NCBI GenBank assembly: GCA_045577755.1
Contig: JAZNJA010000122.1
Location: 1 to 5,244 of the forward strand
Reading direction: 5' to 3'
DNA from: CAMEON01 sp045577755
Lineage (GTDB): Bacteria > Bacillota > Clostridia > Oscillospirales > CAG-272
DNA: 5,244 bases
Part shown: one piece after another, positions 1 to 5,233 of the stretch
How the letters are laid out: every line of letters begins with the position of its first letter
Numbering within the stretch: the first letter of the stretch is position 1
Notes under the pieces: generated by a model
What the model saw: only the letters and a program-made list of their open reading frames with translations
The model's database searches: none
What the model was told of the DNA's origin: nothing
Position numbers and translations under genes: made by a program

Positions 1-119
1 GAGCTCCCCCAGAGGGGGAGCCTCAGAACGGGGAAAACTTGTTGTGAAACGGAATTTTGGGGGATTGGCACGCAAGGCTCCCCCTCTGGGGGAGCTCCCG
101 CCGCAGGCGGGTGAGGGGG
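1..119. repeat. MITE-like inverted-repeat element, left end cut by window
   Basis: Bases 1-23 are a perfect reverse complement of bases 75-97, separated by a 51-bp unique core. Each arm is itself a hairpin: GCTCCCCC at 3-10 pairs with GGGGGAGC at 14-21 (loop AGA), and 77-84 pairs with 88-95 (loop TCT). Immediately outside the right arm lies a second hairpin, CCCGCC at 97-102 with GGCGGG at 106-111 (loop GCA), followed by TGAGGGGG. By symmetry the left arm should continue beyond base 1 with the reverse complement of that second hairpin, but this is not visible. Similar GCTCCCCC hairpins are, as I remember, common intergenic repeats in gut Clostridia. No reading frame is supported inside, so it would be non-autonomous if mobile. 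It lies just downstream of the minus-strand DUF4838 gene and could influence transcript ends, although no T-tract follows the stems. Confidence 0.6.
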
Positions 120-165
120 CAACACCCATGGGTCAGCACGAACCAACAGTTCGATAAACCTCAAT

Positions 166-1932
166 TTACCGCAGATCGGGATACACCTCGGGCTTATCCA
201 GATCGGGAATATCCGCCGTCTCGCGGAAGCGGGTGATGCCCGAAGCACGGATGGCGTCCAGCATGGGTACGTTCAGGCTCTCAAACCGCTCGGCGGGGAG
301 AACGAACTCGGCGTAGTAGAGGGCCTGCACCGAGGACTGCATGACGTGGGCGTGGTGGTCGTCGGTCTCGGCGGCGGCCAGGGCCTTGCTCCACAGACCC
401 AGGAGGTACTCGGCGAAGGCGGTCTCGTCGGTGATGGCGGCCACGGGGGCGCTCTTCATCTCGCGGCTCCAGGCCTCGATCTTGGCGGGGTCCAGGATGT
501 CCAGATTGGGATCCTCGGTATCCTTCTTGGCGAAGGGGAAGATGCGGTTGGGGGTGTCGTAGATGAAGAGGTGGCGCTCGGCGGCCTTCTTCGAGGTGAC
601 GTCGATGTACTCGCGGATGTACTTCCAGCCTGCGCCGTAGTAGTCGCGGAGGAACTCGTCCATGTGGGCATAGTACTCTTCCTCGGTCATGTCGGGGTTC
701 CAGAGGAGCTTGGCCAGCAGGTAGCCGCGGAGCTCACCGAACTCGCCCGACAGGGACTGGTAGTTGCCCTGCTCGAACATACCGATGACGTGGTGATCCT
801 TGAAGAATTTGACGTTCCTTTGCAGGACGGCCAGGTTGGGGAACGGGGAGAGGTAGCAGAGGAAGTCGGTGGTGTAGTCCCAGATGTAGAGGTTATCGCA
901 GATGGCCGCCCATTCCTCAATGTCCTTCTTGAATTCCACGTTGTGGGGGCAGTCGGGATCGTCCAGGGGGTGGCAGAAGCAGCACTCGATGGAGCAGAGG
1001 CGGATGATGACGTTATCCCGGGGCTTGATGGTTTTGGGTGCCTTGCGGGTGTAGCGGTAGGCAAGGGTATCTACGAAAACATGCGGGTAGTCGTCCTTAA
1101 TGTCGTCGGCGATGCGGTTGACGAAGGTGAGGAGGGAGCCCATGGGGGTGCCCTCGGCATCGTCGATGGCCTTACACTTCTCGCACTGACAGCCCAACTG
1201 GTCGGGGTAGGAGTCCACCTGAGAGACCGAGACGATGGTGGCGGTGGGGTTCTCCTCCAGCACGCGGCGGACGTTCTTGCGGACGTTCTCGTAGGTCTTC
1301 TCATCGGTCAGGCAGGGCTGGACGCCGATCTCGTGGGGGATCTCGGCCAGAGCCCAGATGCTGTGGACGAAGGGTCCTGCGTAGGTGACGCCGCCGCCCA
1401 GATCGGACATATCCCAATGGTTGGACTTGACGGCGTTGCGGATGTTCATCTTGGTGGGACGGCGGGGATGGAGGATGTGGTACCAGTAGGTATCGCGGGA
1501 GAAGAAGTAGGGGGAATCCACGCGGTACAGGTCGGCGGGGATATCCTTTACTTCCCCGTCGTGGACGGTCATGTAGGTATCGGAGAGGAACCGCGCGCCG
1601 AGGTAGTCCTCCATGAAGGTGTAGACGCCGTAGACACCGCCGCGGGGGAGGTTGCCCGTGATGTAGAGGCGGGTGCCGTCCATCACCATGGCGTAGCCGT
1701 CGTTTTGGATCTGGTTGCGGGCGGCTATGACCTTGTCGGTGTCGCGGTTGGTCTTACCGATGATAATCTCGCAGTCGGCGGCGGGGGTATCGTCGGCGGC
1801 GATCTCGAGTGTCACGCCCGTGGCGCGGGTAAGGGTGTCGCGGAGCACACAGGCGACGTCAGCTTCGCCCTCCAGGGCGGCGGCGGGGAGGATGATCTTG
1901 TAGGATGCGAGGGGGGTGTTGGCGATGAGCAT
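166..1932 (-). CDS. DUF4838 domain protein, glycoside-hydrolase-like, cytosolic
   Basis: The product has 588 residues and resembles DUF4838 proteins, which combine an N-terminal alpha/beta domain like that of alpha-glucuronidases (about residues 5-125, including GYAMVMDG and ITGNLPRGGVYGVYTFMEDYLG) with a TIM-barrel-like central region. Family hallmarks visible are SVSQVDSYPDQLGCQCEKC (Asp240, Cys248, Cys250, Cys253), the cysteine-rich CSIECCFCHP (313-322) and GMFEQGNYQS (384-393, Glu387 a possible catalytic acid). There is no signal peptide or membrane segment, so it should act in the cytosol. The reaction is unknown; hydrolysis or modification of an imported, perhaps uronic-acid-containing, saccharide is inference from the fold only. 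The ATG at 1932 is chosen because AAAGGAG lies 8 bases upstream; the in-frame TTG at 1965 would place that site inside the gene. A consensus promoter lies just upstream and an XRE regulator gene is divergent. No transporter or other sugar gene is in the window. Confidence 0.85.
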   Translation of the reverse strand: MLIANTPLASYKIILPAAALEGEADVACVLRDTLTRATGVTLEIAADDTPAADCEIIIGKTNRDTDKVIAARNQIQNDGYAMVMDGTRLYITGNLPRGGVYGVYTFMEDYLGARFLSDTYMTVHDGEVKDIPADLYRVDSPYFFSRDTYWYHILHPRRPTKMNIRNAVKSNHWDMSDLGGGVTYAGPFVHSIWALAEIPHEIGVQPCLTDEKTYENVRKNVRRVLEENPTATIVSVSQVDSYPDQLGCQCEKCKAIDDAEGTPMGSLLTFVNRIADDIKDDYPHVFVDTLAYRYTRKAPKTIKPRDNVIIRLCSIECCFCHPLDDPDCPHNVEFKKDIEEWAAICDNLYIWDYTTDFLCYLSPFPNLAVLQRNVKFFKDHHVIGMFEQGNYQSLSGEFGELRGYLLAKLLWNPDMTEEEYYAHMDEFLRDYYGAGWKYIREYIDVTSKKAAERHLFIYDTPNRIFPFAKKDTEDPNLDILDPAKIEAWSREMKSAPVAAITDETAFAEYLLGLWSKALAAAETDDHHAHVMQSSVQALYYAEFVLPAERFESLNVPMLDAIRASGITRFRETADIPDLDKPEVYPDLR

Positions 1933-1940
1933 GGTATGGT

Positions 1941-1947
1941 CTCCTTT
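1941..1947 (-). promoter_or_regulatory. Ribosome binding site of the DUF4838 gene
   Basis: On the minus strand this reads AAAGGAG, 8 bases before the ATG at 1932. It fixes the start and argues against the upstream TTG at 1965, which would add 11 residues (LHKSPQKGDHT by its codons) not expected in the family. Confidence 0.85.
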
Positions 1948-1955
1948 TTGAGGGG

Positions 1956-1967
1956 ATTTGTGCAAAT
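1956..1967. promoter_or_regulatory. Candidate operator, 12-bp dyad ATTTGTGCAAAT
   Basis: ATTTG and CAAAT form perfect 5-bp arms around a 2-bp centre. The site lies between the predicted transcription start (about 1973) and the ribosome binding site of the DUF4838 gene, where a bound repressor would block elongation or initiation. It is a plausible target for the divergently encoded XRE protein. No second full copy is seen; the regulator's -35 region contains only a partial likeness (TTGCAATT near 2094-2101). The call rests on symmetry and position alone. Confidence 0.25.
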
Positions 1968-1979
1968 TAGGTTGAGATG

Positions 1980-2008
1980 ATTATAACATAGTGGAGGTTT
2001 TTTGTCAA
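1980..2008 (-). promoter_or_regulatory. Sigma-A promoter of the DUF4838 gene
   Basis: Reading the minus strand, TTGACA (2008-2003) is followed by a 17-bp spacer and TATAAT (1985-1980), a full match to the consensus in both boxes and in spacing. Transcription should start near 1973, giving a leader of about 40 bases. The DNA upstream of the -35 box (about 2009-2038) is very AT-rich and could act as an UP element. Such a strong core promoter usually needs repression to be controlled, which fits a nearby regulator gene. Confidence 0.85.
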
Positions 2009-2093
2009 TAAATATAAGGAAAATTCAAATCAAAATTCGTGATCGGACTCCACTCCCTCAACCATTCGTGGGATCCGTCCCAAAAAGCGTTGC

Positions 2094-2122
2094 TTGCAAT
2101 TCATGGGAAGGTGTGCTATAAT
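2094..2122 (+). promoter_or_regulatory. Sigma-A promoter of the XRE regulator gene
   Basis: TTGCAA (2094-2099), a 17-bp spacer and TATAAT (2117-2122) preceded by TGC form a promoter with an extended -10 element. Transcription should begin near 2129, leaving a leader of about 39 bases before the ATG at 2168. The promoter lies inside the open frame that extends upstream to a GTG at 2039, which is one reason to reject that longer start. Confidence 0.8.
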
Positions 2123-2152
2123 ACAGACAACGGAGGCCGCCGGAATATAACG

Positions 2153-2160
2153 AAAGTGAG
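2153..2160 (+). promoter_or_regulatory. Weak ribosome binding site of the XRE regulator gene
   Basis: AAAGTGAG ends 7 bases before the ATG at 2168 and is only a partial match to the Shine-Dalgarno consensus. A better match, GGAGG at 2132-2136, is 31 bases from the ATG, too far for normal use, and no ATG, GTG or TTG lies within a usable distance of it. The start is therefore set mainly by the homology-typical N-terminus MINLGNKIRELR. Confidence 0.5.
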
Positions 2161-2167
2161 ATATGAT

Positions 2168-3175
2168 ATGATCAATTTGGGAAACAAGATCCGCGAGCTG
2201 CGGGTGAACAAGGGGCTGACCCAAGAGCAGTTGGCTACCGCCCTGAACCTTTCCCCCCAGGCCATCTCCAAATGGGAGACGGGCGGGGGCTATCCCGACG
2301 TGGCCACTCTGCCCGTGCTGGCGGGGTATTTCGGGGTGAGTCTGGATGATATGTTTGAGTATGACCCCGAGGAGGTGGAAGAGAAGATTCAGAACGCGCT
2401 GGTCAAGTCCCGTGTGGAGGTACACGGGTGGGAGAATACCGTAAAATTCCTCCAGGAGAGCATTGCCGCCTATCCCGGCGGTCACATTCTGAAGCTTGAA
2501 CTGCTGGAGCACTACACATGGCATTTGACCGATAAAGGCACCGATCTGACCGAAGAAGCTCTGGATCTCGCCAAGCAGATCGTGGCTGAATGCCCCGATT
2601 CCTTTATCACGCTGGCCGCAAAGGGTAGTATGTCACGAATCTATATTGAGATCGGACAGTACGAAAAGGGCAAGGCCATCATTGAATCCATGCCCTACCG
2701 ATACCACCTCGATCTCAATGACCGTATGCGGTGTACCGCCATGTACTTGAATAGCCAAGATGCTATGCACGAGACGCGAGAGTGGAAACGCTGGGCGCAT
2801 CAGGAGCTGTACATGGTCTGTGAGGCCGAAGCTAAGTGCTTCTATGATACGGGCGATTACGAAAACGCCCTTCTCTCCTATGAGGAGGCGGCGGATCTCC
2901 TTGAGCGGTTCTGGCGCAGAGAGATCCCCCGCGAGTATGCCTTACTGCAAGATGCTGACATTCCGCGAGGCTTGACCATGGTCAATATCGCCGCTTGCCT
3001 GTACCGATTGGGCAGGATCGAGGATTGTGACACCACCCTGGATCGGGCCTATCACATGATCCGAGAAGCTTATAGCGACGAATTGTGGGAGAAATGCAAG
3101 GATATTCGCATTGACGAGTACAGAAAATGGTACGATCGGATGGGGCTGAACGAATATAAGCCTTGTCCGTATTGA
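2168..3175 (+). CDS. XRE-family HTH regulator with TPR-like C-terminal domain
   Basis: The 335-residue product begins with a canonical XRE/HTH_3 DNA-binding domain (about residues 4-62): LTQEQLATAL forms the first helix of the motif and SPQAISKWE the recognition helix, followed by the usual YPDVATLPVLAGYFGVSLDDMF. The remaining 270 residues look wholly helical. TPR-like units are visible at about 155-176 (GQYEKGKAIIESMP), 218-245 (AKCFYDTGDYENALLSYEEA) and 273-298 (AACLYRLGRIEDCDTTLDRA). The protein ends in YRKWYDRMGLNEYKPC, a tail I recall from a large Clostridia family of HTH proteins with no assigned ligand. It is cytosolic, with no signal peptide. The architecture resembles peptide-sensing RRNPP regulators, but no propeptide gene is seen nearby. 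It is divergent from the DUF4838 gene, which it may regulate. Its base composition appears less GC-rich than both flanking genes, particularly in the second half. Confidence 0.9.
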   Translation: MINLGNKIRELRVNKGLTQEQLATALNLSPQAISKWETGGGYPDVATLPVLAGYFGVSLDDMFEYDPEEVEEKIQNALVKSRVEVHGWENTVKFLQESIAAYPGGHILKLELLEHYTWHLTDKGTDLTEEALDLAKQIVAECPDSFITLAAKGSMSRIYIEIGQYEKGKAIIESMPYRYHLDLNDRMRCTAMYLNSQDAMHETREWKRWAHQELYMVCEAEAKCFYDTGDYENALLSYEEAADLLERFWRREIPREYALLQDADIPRGLTMVNIAACLYRLGRIEDCDTTLDRAYHMIREAYSDELWEKCKDIRIDEYRKWYDRMGLNEYKPCPY

Positions 3176-3183
3176 TCCACCAC

Positions 3184-3224
3184 AAAAAAACAGCCTCGGC
3201 GGGGATCATTCCCTGTCGAGGCTG
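3184..3224. terminator. Bidirectional rho-independent terminator between convergent genes
   Basis: CAGCCTCG (3191-3198) pairs with CGAGGCTG (3217-3224), and the stem continues inward to a TCAT loop at 3206-3209. For minus-strand transcripts the stem is followed by seven U (A-run at 3184-3190), a classic terminator for the NFACT gene. In the plus-strand RNA two inner positions are G-U pairs, so about 15 pairs form, but the following tail (ATATTATTT) is less U-rich; it probably also ends the HTH regulator transcript, whose stop codon is 16 bases upstream of the stem. Confidence 0.85.
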
Positions 3225-3258
3225 ATATTATTTGCGGTACGATATGTCACGGTGGATC

Positions 3259-3289
3259 GGGCGCACACATAGGTGCGCCCCTACCGTAG
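3259..3289. repeat. GGGCG..CGCCCCTAC hairpin repeat, copy 1
   Basis: GGGCGCAC (3259-3266) pairs perfectly with GTGCGCCC (3273-3280) around a six-base loop ACATAG, followed by CTAC and a mini-palindrome CTACCGTAG (3281-3289). The same plan, 8-bp stem, six-base loop and trailing CTAC, is found at 5150-5176. It lies between the NFACT stop codon and the terminator, so it is transcribed in that gene's 3' untranslated region. It appears to belong to a dispersed intergenic repeat family; function unknown. Confidence 0.65.
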
Positions 3290-3291
3290 TA

Positions 3292-5058
3292 TTACTTAAT
3301 TCTCATAGCCGCGATCCTCTCGGCATCCGGCGTCACGTAAGCCGTCCAGTTCGTATGGTAGGTCACGAATCCCGGCTTGGCGCCCGGTACCTTGCGGACG
3401 TGGCGGACCAGGAGGTAGTCCACGGGGATCTGGGCACCGCCCACGGCCTTGGAGTAGTGGGCGGCGATGGAGGCGGCGTCGGTGAAGTCCTGCGCGTCGG
3501 GCTCCTCGCCGTTCGTCACCATGACTACGTGGGAGCCGGGGACGCCCTTCGCGTGGAACCAGTAGTCGTTGCGGTCGGCCAGCTTGTGGGTGATGTGCTC
3601 GTTTTGCAGGTTGTTCTTGCCGCAATAGACCAGATAACCGTTGGTGGTTCGGAACTTGGCCACGGTGGGGGCGGGCTGCTTCTTGGGGGCGGCGTAGCCC
3701 TTCATGCGGGAGGCGTAGCCCGAGCGGTAGAGCTCGTCGCGGATCTCGGCCAGGTCGTTGGCGGTCTCGGCGCGGGTGAGGGCGTCGAAGACCGTGTAGA
3801 TGTAGGCCAGCTCGGTCTCACCCAGCTCGATCTGCTTCGCCAGCTCCACCTTGGCGTTGCGGGCCTTGGTGTACTTCTTGTAGTACCGCTGGGCGTTGGC
3901 CGAGGGGGTCAGGCGCTCGTCCAGGTCGATGATGACGGTGCCGTATTCCTCCTTTTCCTCGTCCCAGACTTCGTAGTCGGTGATCTCGGCCTGCTTCATG
4001 CCCCGCTGAAGCTGCCAGAGGTTGGCGGTGATCATGTCGCCGTACTTCTTGTAGACCTCGGCCTTCTCGCAGTCTTGAAGCTCGCCTCGCTGGATATCCA
4101 GCTTCTTCTTGATGCGGCTCTCGGCATTGGTCAGCAGACGCAGGACGTCGGCGGCTCGCTGGCGGATGCGGGATTCCTTATCGCGGGTCTCGAAGTAGGC
4201 GTCCAGCATGGCCGAGGCGGACTCAAAGGGGCGGGTCTCCACAGGGGACTGATACTGGGTCAGGGGGCAGAAGGCGTACTCCACGGCGTTCTGTCCGTCG
4301 TAGACCATGGTGGGGGCGTAGTTCCCTTCCTTGATCCGCGAGATGACCGCGTCAAAGCCCCGCCAGGCCTCCTCGGGGGTGGCGTAGCGCAGGGGGGTGT
4401 CGGTGTGTCGGGTGGCGATCACCACCATCTCACGGGCGACGGTGGCCGAGATACCGCAAAAGCGGGAGAGGATGAACTTATCCAGGGGCTTTTCGGGGTT
4501 CTCGGCGTTGTACAGCTCGGTGAAGCGGTCGAAATCCACCTCCAGGGGGTTGTCCTTGTCCTGGGGCGGGGGCAGCTCGTAGCGCATACCGGGGAGGACC
4601 TGGCGCTGGGCGGAAGTGGTGAAGTCGATGGTCTTTAAGGCGGAGATGATCTTGCCGTCCCCGTCGGTGAAGATGAGGTTGGAGTACTTACCCATGATCT
4701 CGGCCACGATGCGGCGGGTGCAGGCAAAGCCCATCTCGTCGCGGGTGTCGAACTCCAGGGTAACCACCCGCTCAAAGCCCTCCTGGCGGATATCGGCCAG
4801 GCGGGCGCCCGTGAGGTGCTTGCGGAGGAGCATACAGAACATGGGGGCTTGGGCGGGGTTCTCACGGGCCAGGTCGGTGAAACTCATGCGGGGACCCGCT
4901 CCCGCGTTGATGAGCAGCCGCTTGCCCCCCTCGGTGGAGCGGAGCTGGAGGATGATCTCGTCCCTTTCGGGCTGCATGACTTTTTCAATTCTGCCGCCGA
5001 GGGCAACGGTGCGGATCTCGTGCACCATGCAGGCGAGCATACCGGCGTCGAAGGCCAT
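3292..5058 (-). CDS. rqcH: NFACT-family ribosome quality control factor (RqcH/FbpA type)
   Basis: The 588-residue product has the full NFACT layout. NFACT-N covers about residues 1-280 (MAFDAGML, GGRIEKVMQP, NPAQAPMFCMLLRKHL, EIMGKYSNLIFTD, VLPGMRYELPP). Charged helical segments around 288-335 and 385-445 fit the central coiled coil. The C-terminal NFACT-R (DUF814) spans about 465-585, with YLVYCGKNNLQNEHITHKLA, DYWFHAKGVPGSHVVM and VTYHTNWTAYVTPD. B. subtilis RqcH binds 50S subunits carrying stalled peptidyl-tRNA and recruits alanyl-tRNA to add C-terminal alanine tails that mark the chain for degradation; streptococcal relatives were named fibronectin-binding proteins. The residue aligned by eye to B. 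subtilis Asp97 is Glu96, next to the expected Arg97. Length matches the family (about 570). The ATG at 5058 is preferred over an in-frame TTG at 5076 because AAAGGAA lies just upstream and MAFDAGML is the family N-terminus. It appears monocistronic here. Confidence 0.92.
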   Translation of the reverse strand: MAFDAGMLACMVHEIRTVALGGRIEKVMQPERDEIILQLRSTEGGKRLLINAGAGPRMSFTDLARENPAQAPMFCMLLRKHLTGARLADIRQEGFERVVTLEFDTRDEMGFACTRRIVAEIMGKYSNLIFTDGDGKIISALKTIDFTTSAQRQVLPGMRYELPPPQDKDNPLEVDFDRFTELYNAENPEKPLDKFILSRFCGISATVAREMVVIATRHTDTPLRYATPEEAWRGFDAVISRIKEGNYAPTMVYDGQNAVEYAFCPLTQYQSPVETRPFESASAMLDAYFETRDKESRIRQRAADVLRLLTNAESRIKKKLDIQRGELQDCEKAEVYKKYGDMITANLWQLQRGMKQAEITDYEVWDEEKEEYGTVIIDLDERLTPSANAQRYYKKYTKARNAKVELAKQIELGETELAYIYTVFDALTRAETANDLAEIRDELYRSGYASRMKGYAAPKKQPAPTVAKFRTTNGYLVYCGKNNLQNEHITHKLADRNDYWFHAKGVPGSHVVMVTNGEEPDAQDFTDAASIAAHYSKAVGGAQIPVDYLLVRHVRKVPGAKPGFVTYHTNWTAYVTPDAERIAAMRIK

Positions 5059-5066
5059 TGTGATGG

Positions 5067-5073
5067 TTCCTTT
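5067..5073 (-). promoter_or_regulatory. Ribosome binding site of the NFACT gene
   Basis: On the minus strand this reads AAAGGAA, with its GG pair 10 bases before the ATG at 5058. It overlaps the first codons of the frame if the TTG at 5076 were used, so it supports the shorter start. Confidence 0.7.
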
Positions 5074-5099
5074 CAATAGGGATATTGGTAAATTGGGGT

Positions 5100-5125
5100 T
5101 TATCGGTGTGTTTGAAATCCGATAA
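5100..5125. promoter_or_regulatory. Inverted repeat upstream of the NFACT gene
   Basis: TTATCGG (5100-5106) and CCGATAA (5119-5125) are perfect 7-bp arms around a 12-base AT-rich centre. It lies 41-67 bases upstream of the start codon. It may be an operator or a weak leader hairpin; no well-matched promoter could be placed around it. The role is unknown. Confidence 0.3.
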
Positions 5126-5149
5126 GTAAAATGAAACCGCTATGCTGGC

Positions 5150-5176
5150 GGGCGGCCACGCAGGGCCGCCCCTACA
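5150..5176. repeat. GGGCG..CGCCCCTAC hairpin repeat, copy 2
   Basis: GGGCGGCC (5150-5157) pairs perfectly with GGCCGCCC (5164-5171) around a six-base loop ACGCAG, followed by CTACA. Compared with the copy at 3259-3289, two adjacent stem pairs differ and both differences are compensated on the other arm, so the fold is kept. An inverted partial copy begins at 5234. Confidence 0.65.
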
Positions 5177-5191
5177 GGCGTATTTCTTTGT

Positions 5192-5219
5192 TTGACAATA
5201 ACTTTTCGGGTTTTAAATT
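5192..5219 (+). promoter_or_regulatory. Possible outward-facing promoter in the AT-rich core
   Basis: TTGACA (5192-5197) is an exact -35 match; the best -10 at a usable distance is TAAATT (5214-5219, 16-bp spacer), a 4 of 6 match. On the opposite strand the same AT-rich stretch gives an exact TATAAT (5225-5220), whose -35 would lie at or beyond the window edge and could serve the NFACT gene with a long leader. Both readings are tentative. Confidence 0.3.
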
Positions 5220-5233
5220 ATTATAAGGCGGTT

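Noticed and set aside
121..160. ACCCATGGGT palindrome (124-133) and CGAAC/GTTCG hairpin (139-153) as a terminator of the DUF4838 gene
   Set aside because: The stems are only about 5 bp and no U-tract follows on the minus strand. The gene's true transcript end is not identifiable from this sequence.
346..1980. 544-residue open frame on the plus strand opposite the DUF4838 gene
   Set aside because: It is rich in Gly, Val, Asp and Leu without domain motifs, a typical antisense shadow of a GC-biased gene, and the minus-strand frame has clear family motifs, a promoter and a ribosome binding site.
2039..2167. Upstream GTG start extending the regulator by 43 residues
   Set aside because: The extension contains the -35 and extended -10 promoter, has no ribosome binding site at the GTG, and adds non-family sequence before the usual XRE N-terminus.
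2030..2524. 164-residue minus-strand frame overlapping the regulator
   Set aside because: It runs through both the regulator's HTH coding region and its promoter, and shows no recognisable motif or ribosome binding site.
2168..3175. Toxin-antitoxin or defence role for the HTH gene
   Set aside because: There is no adjacent small toxin-like gene; the neighbours are a large DUF4838 gene and an NFACT housekeeping gene in convergent orientation.
3232..4638. 468-residue open frame on the plus strand opposite the NFACT gene
   Set aside because: Same low-complexity Gly/Val/Leu composition; it starts within the terminator tail and lies fully over a convincing NFACT gene.
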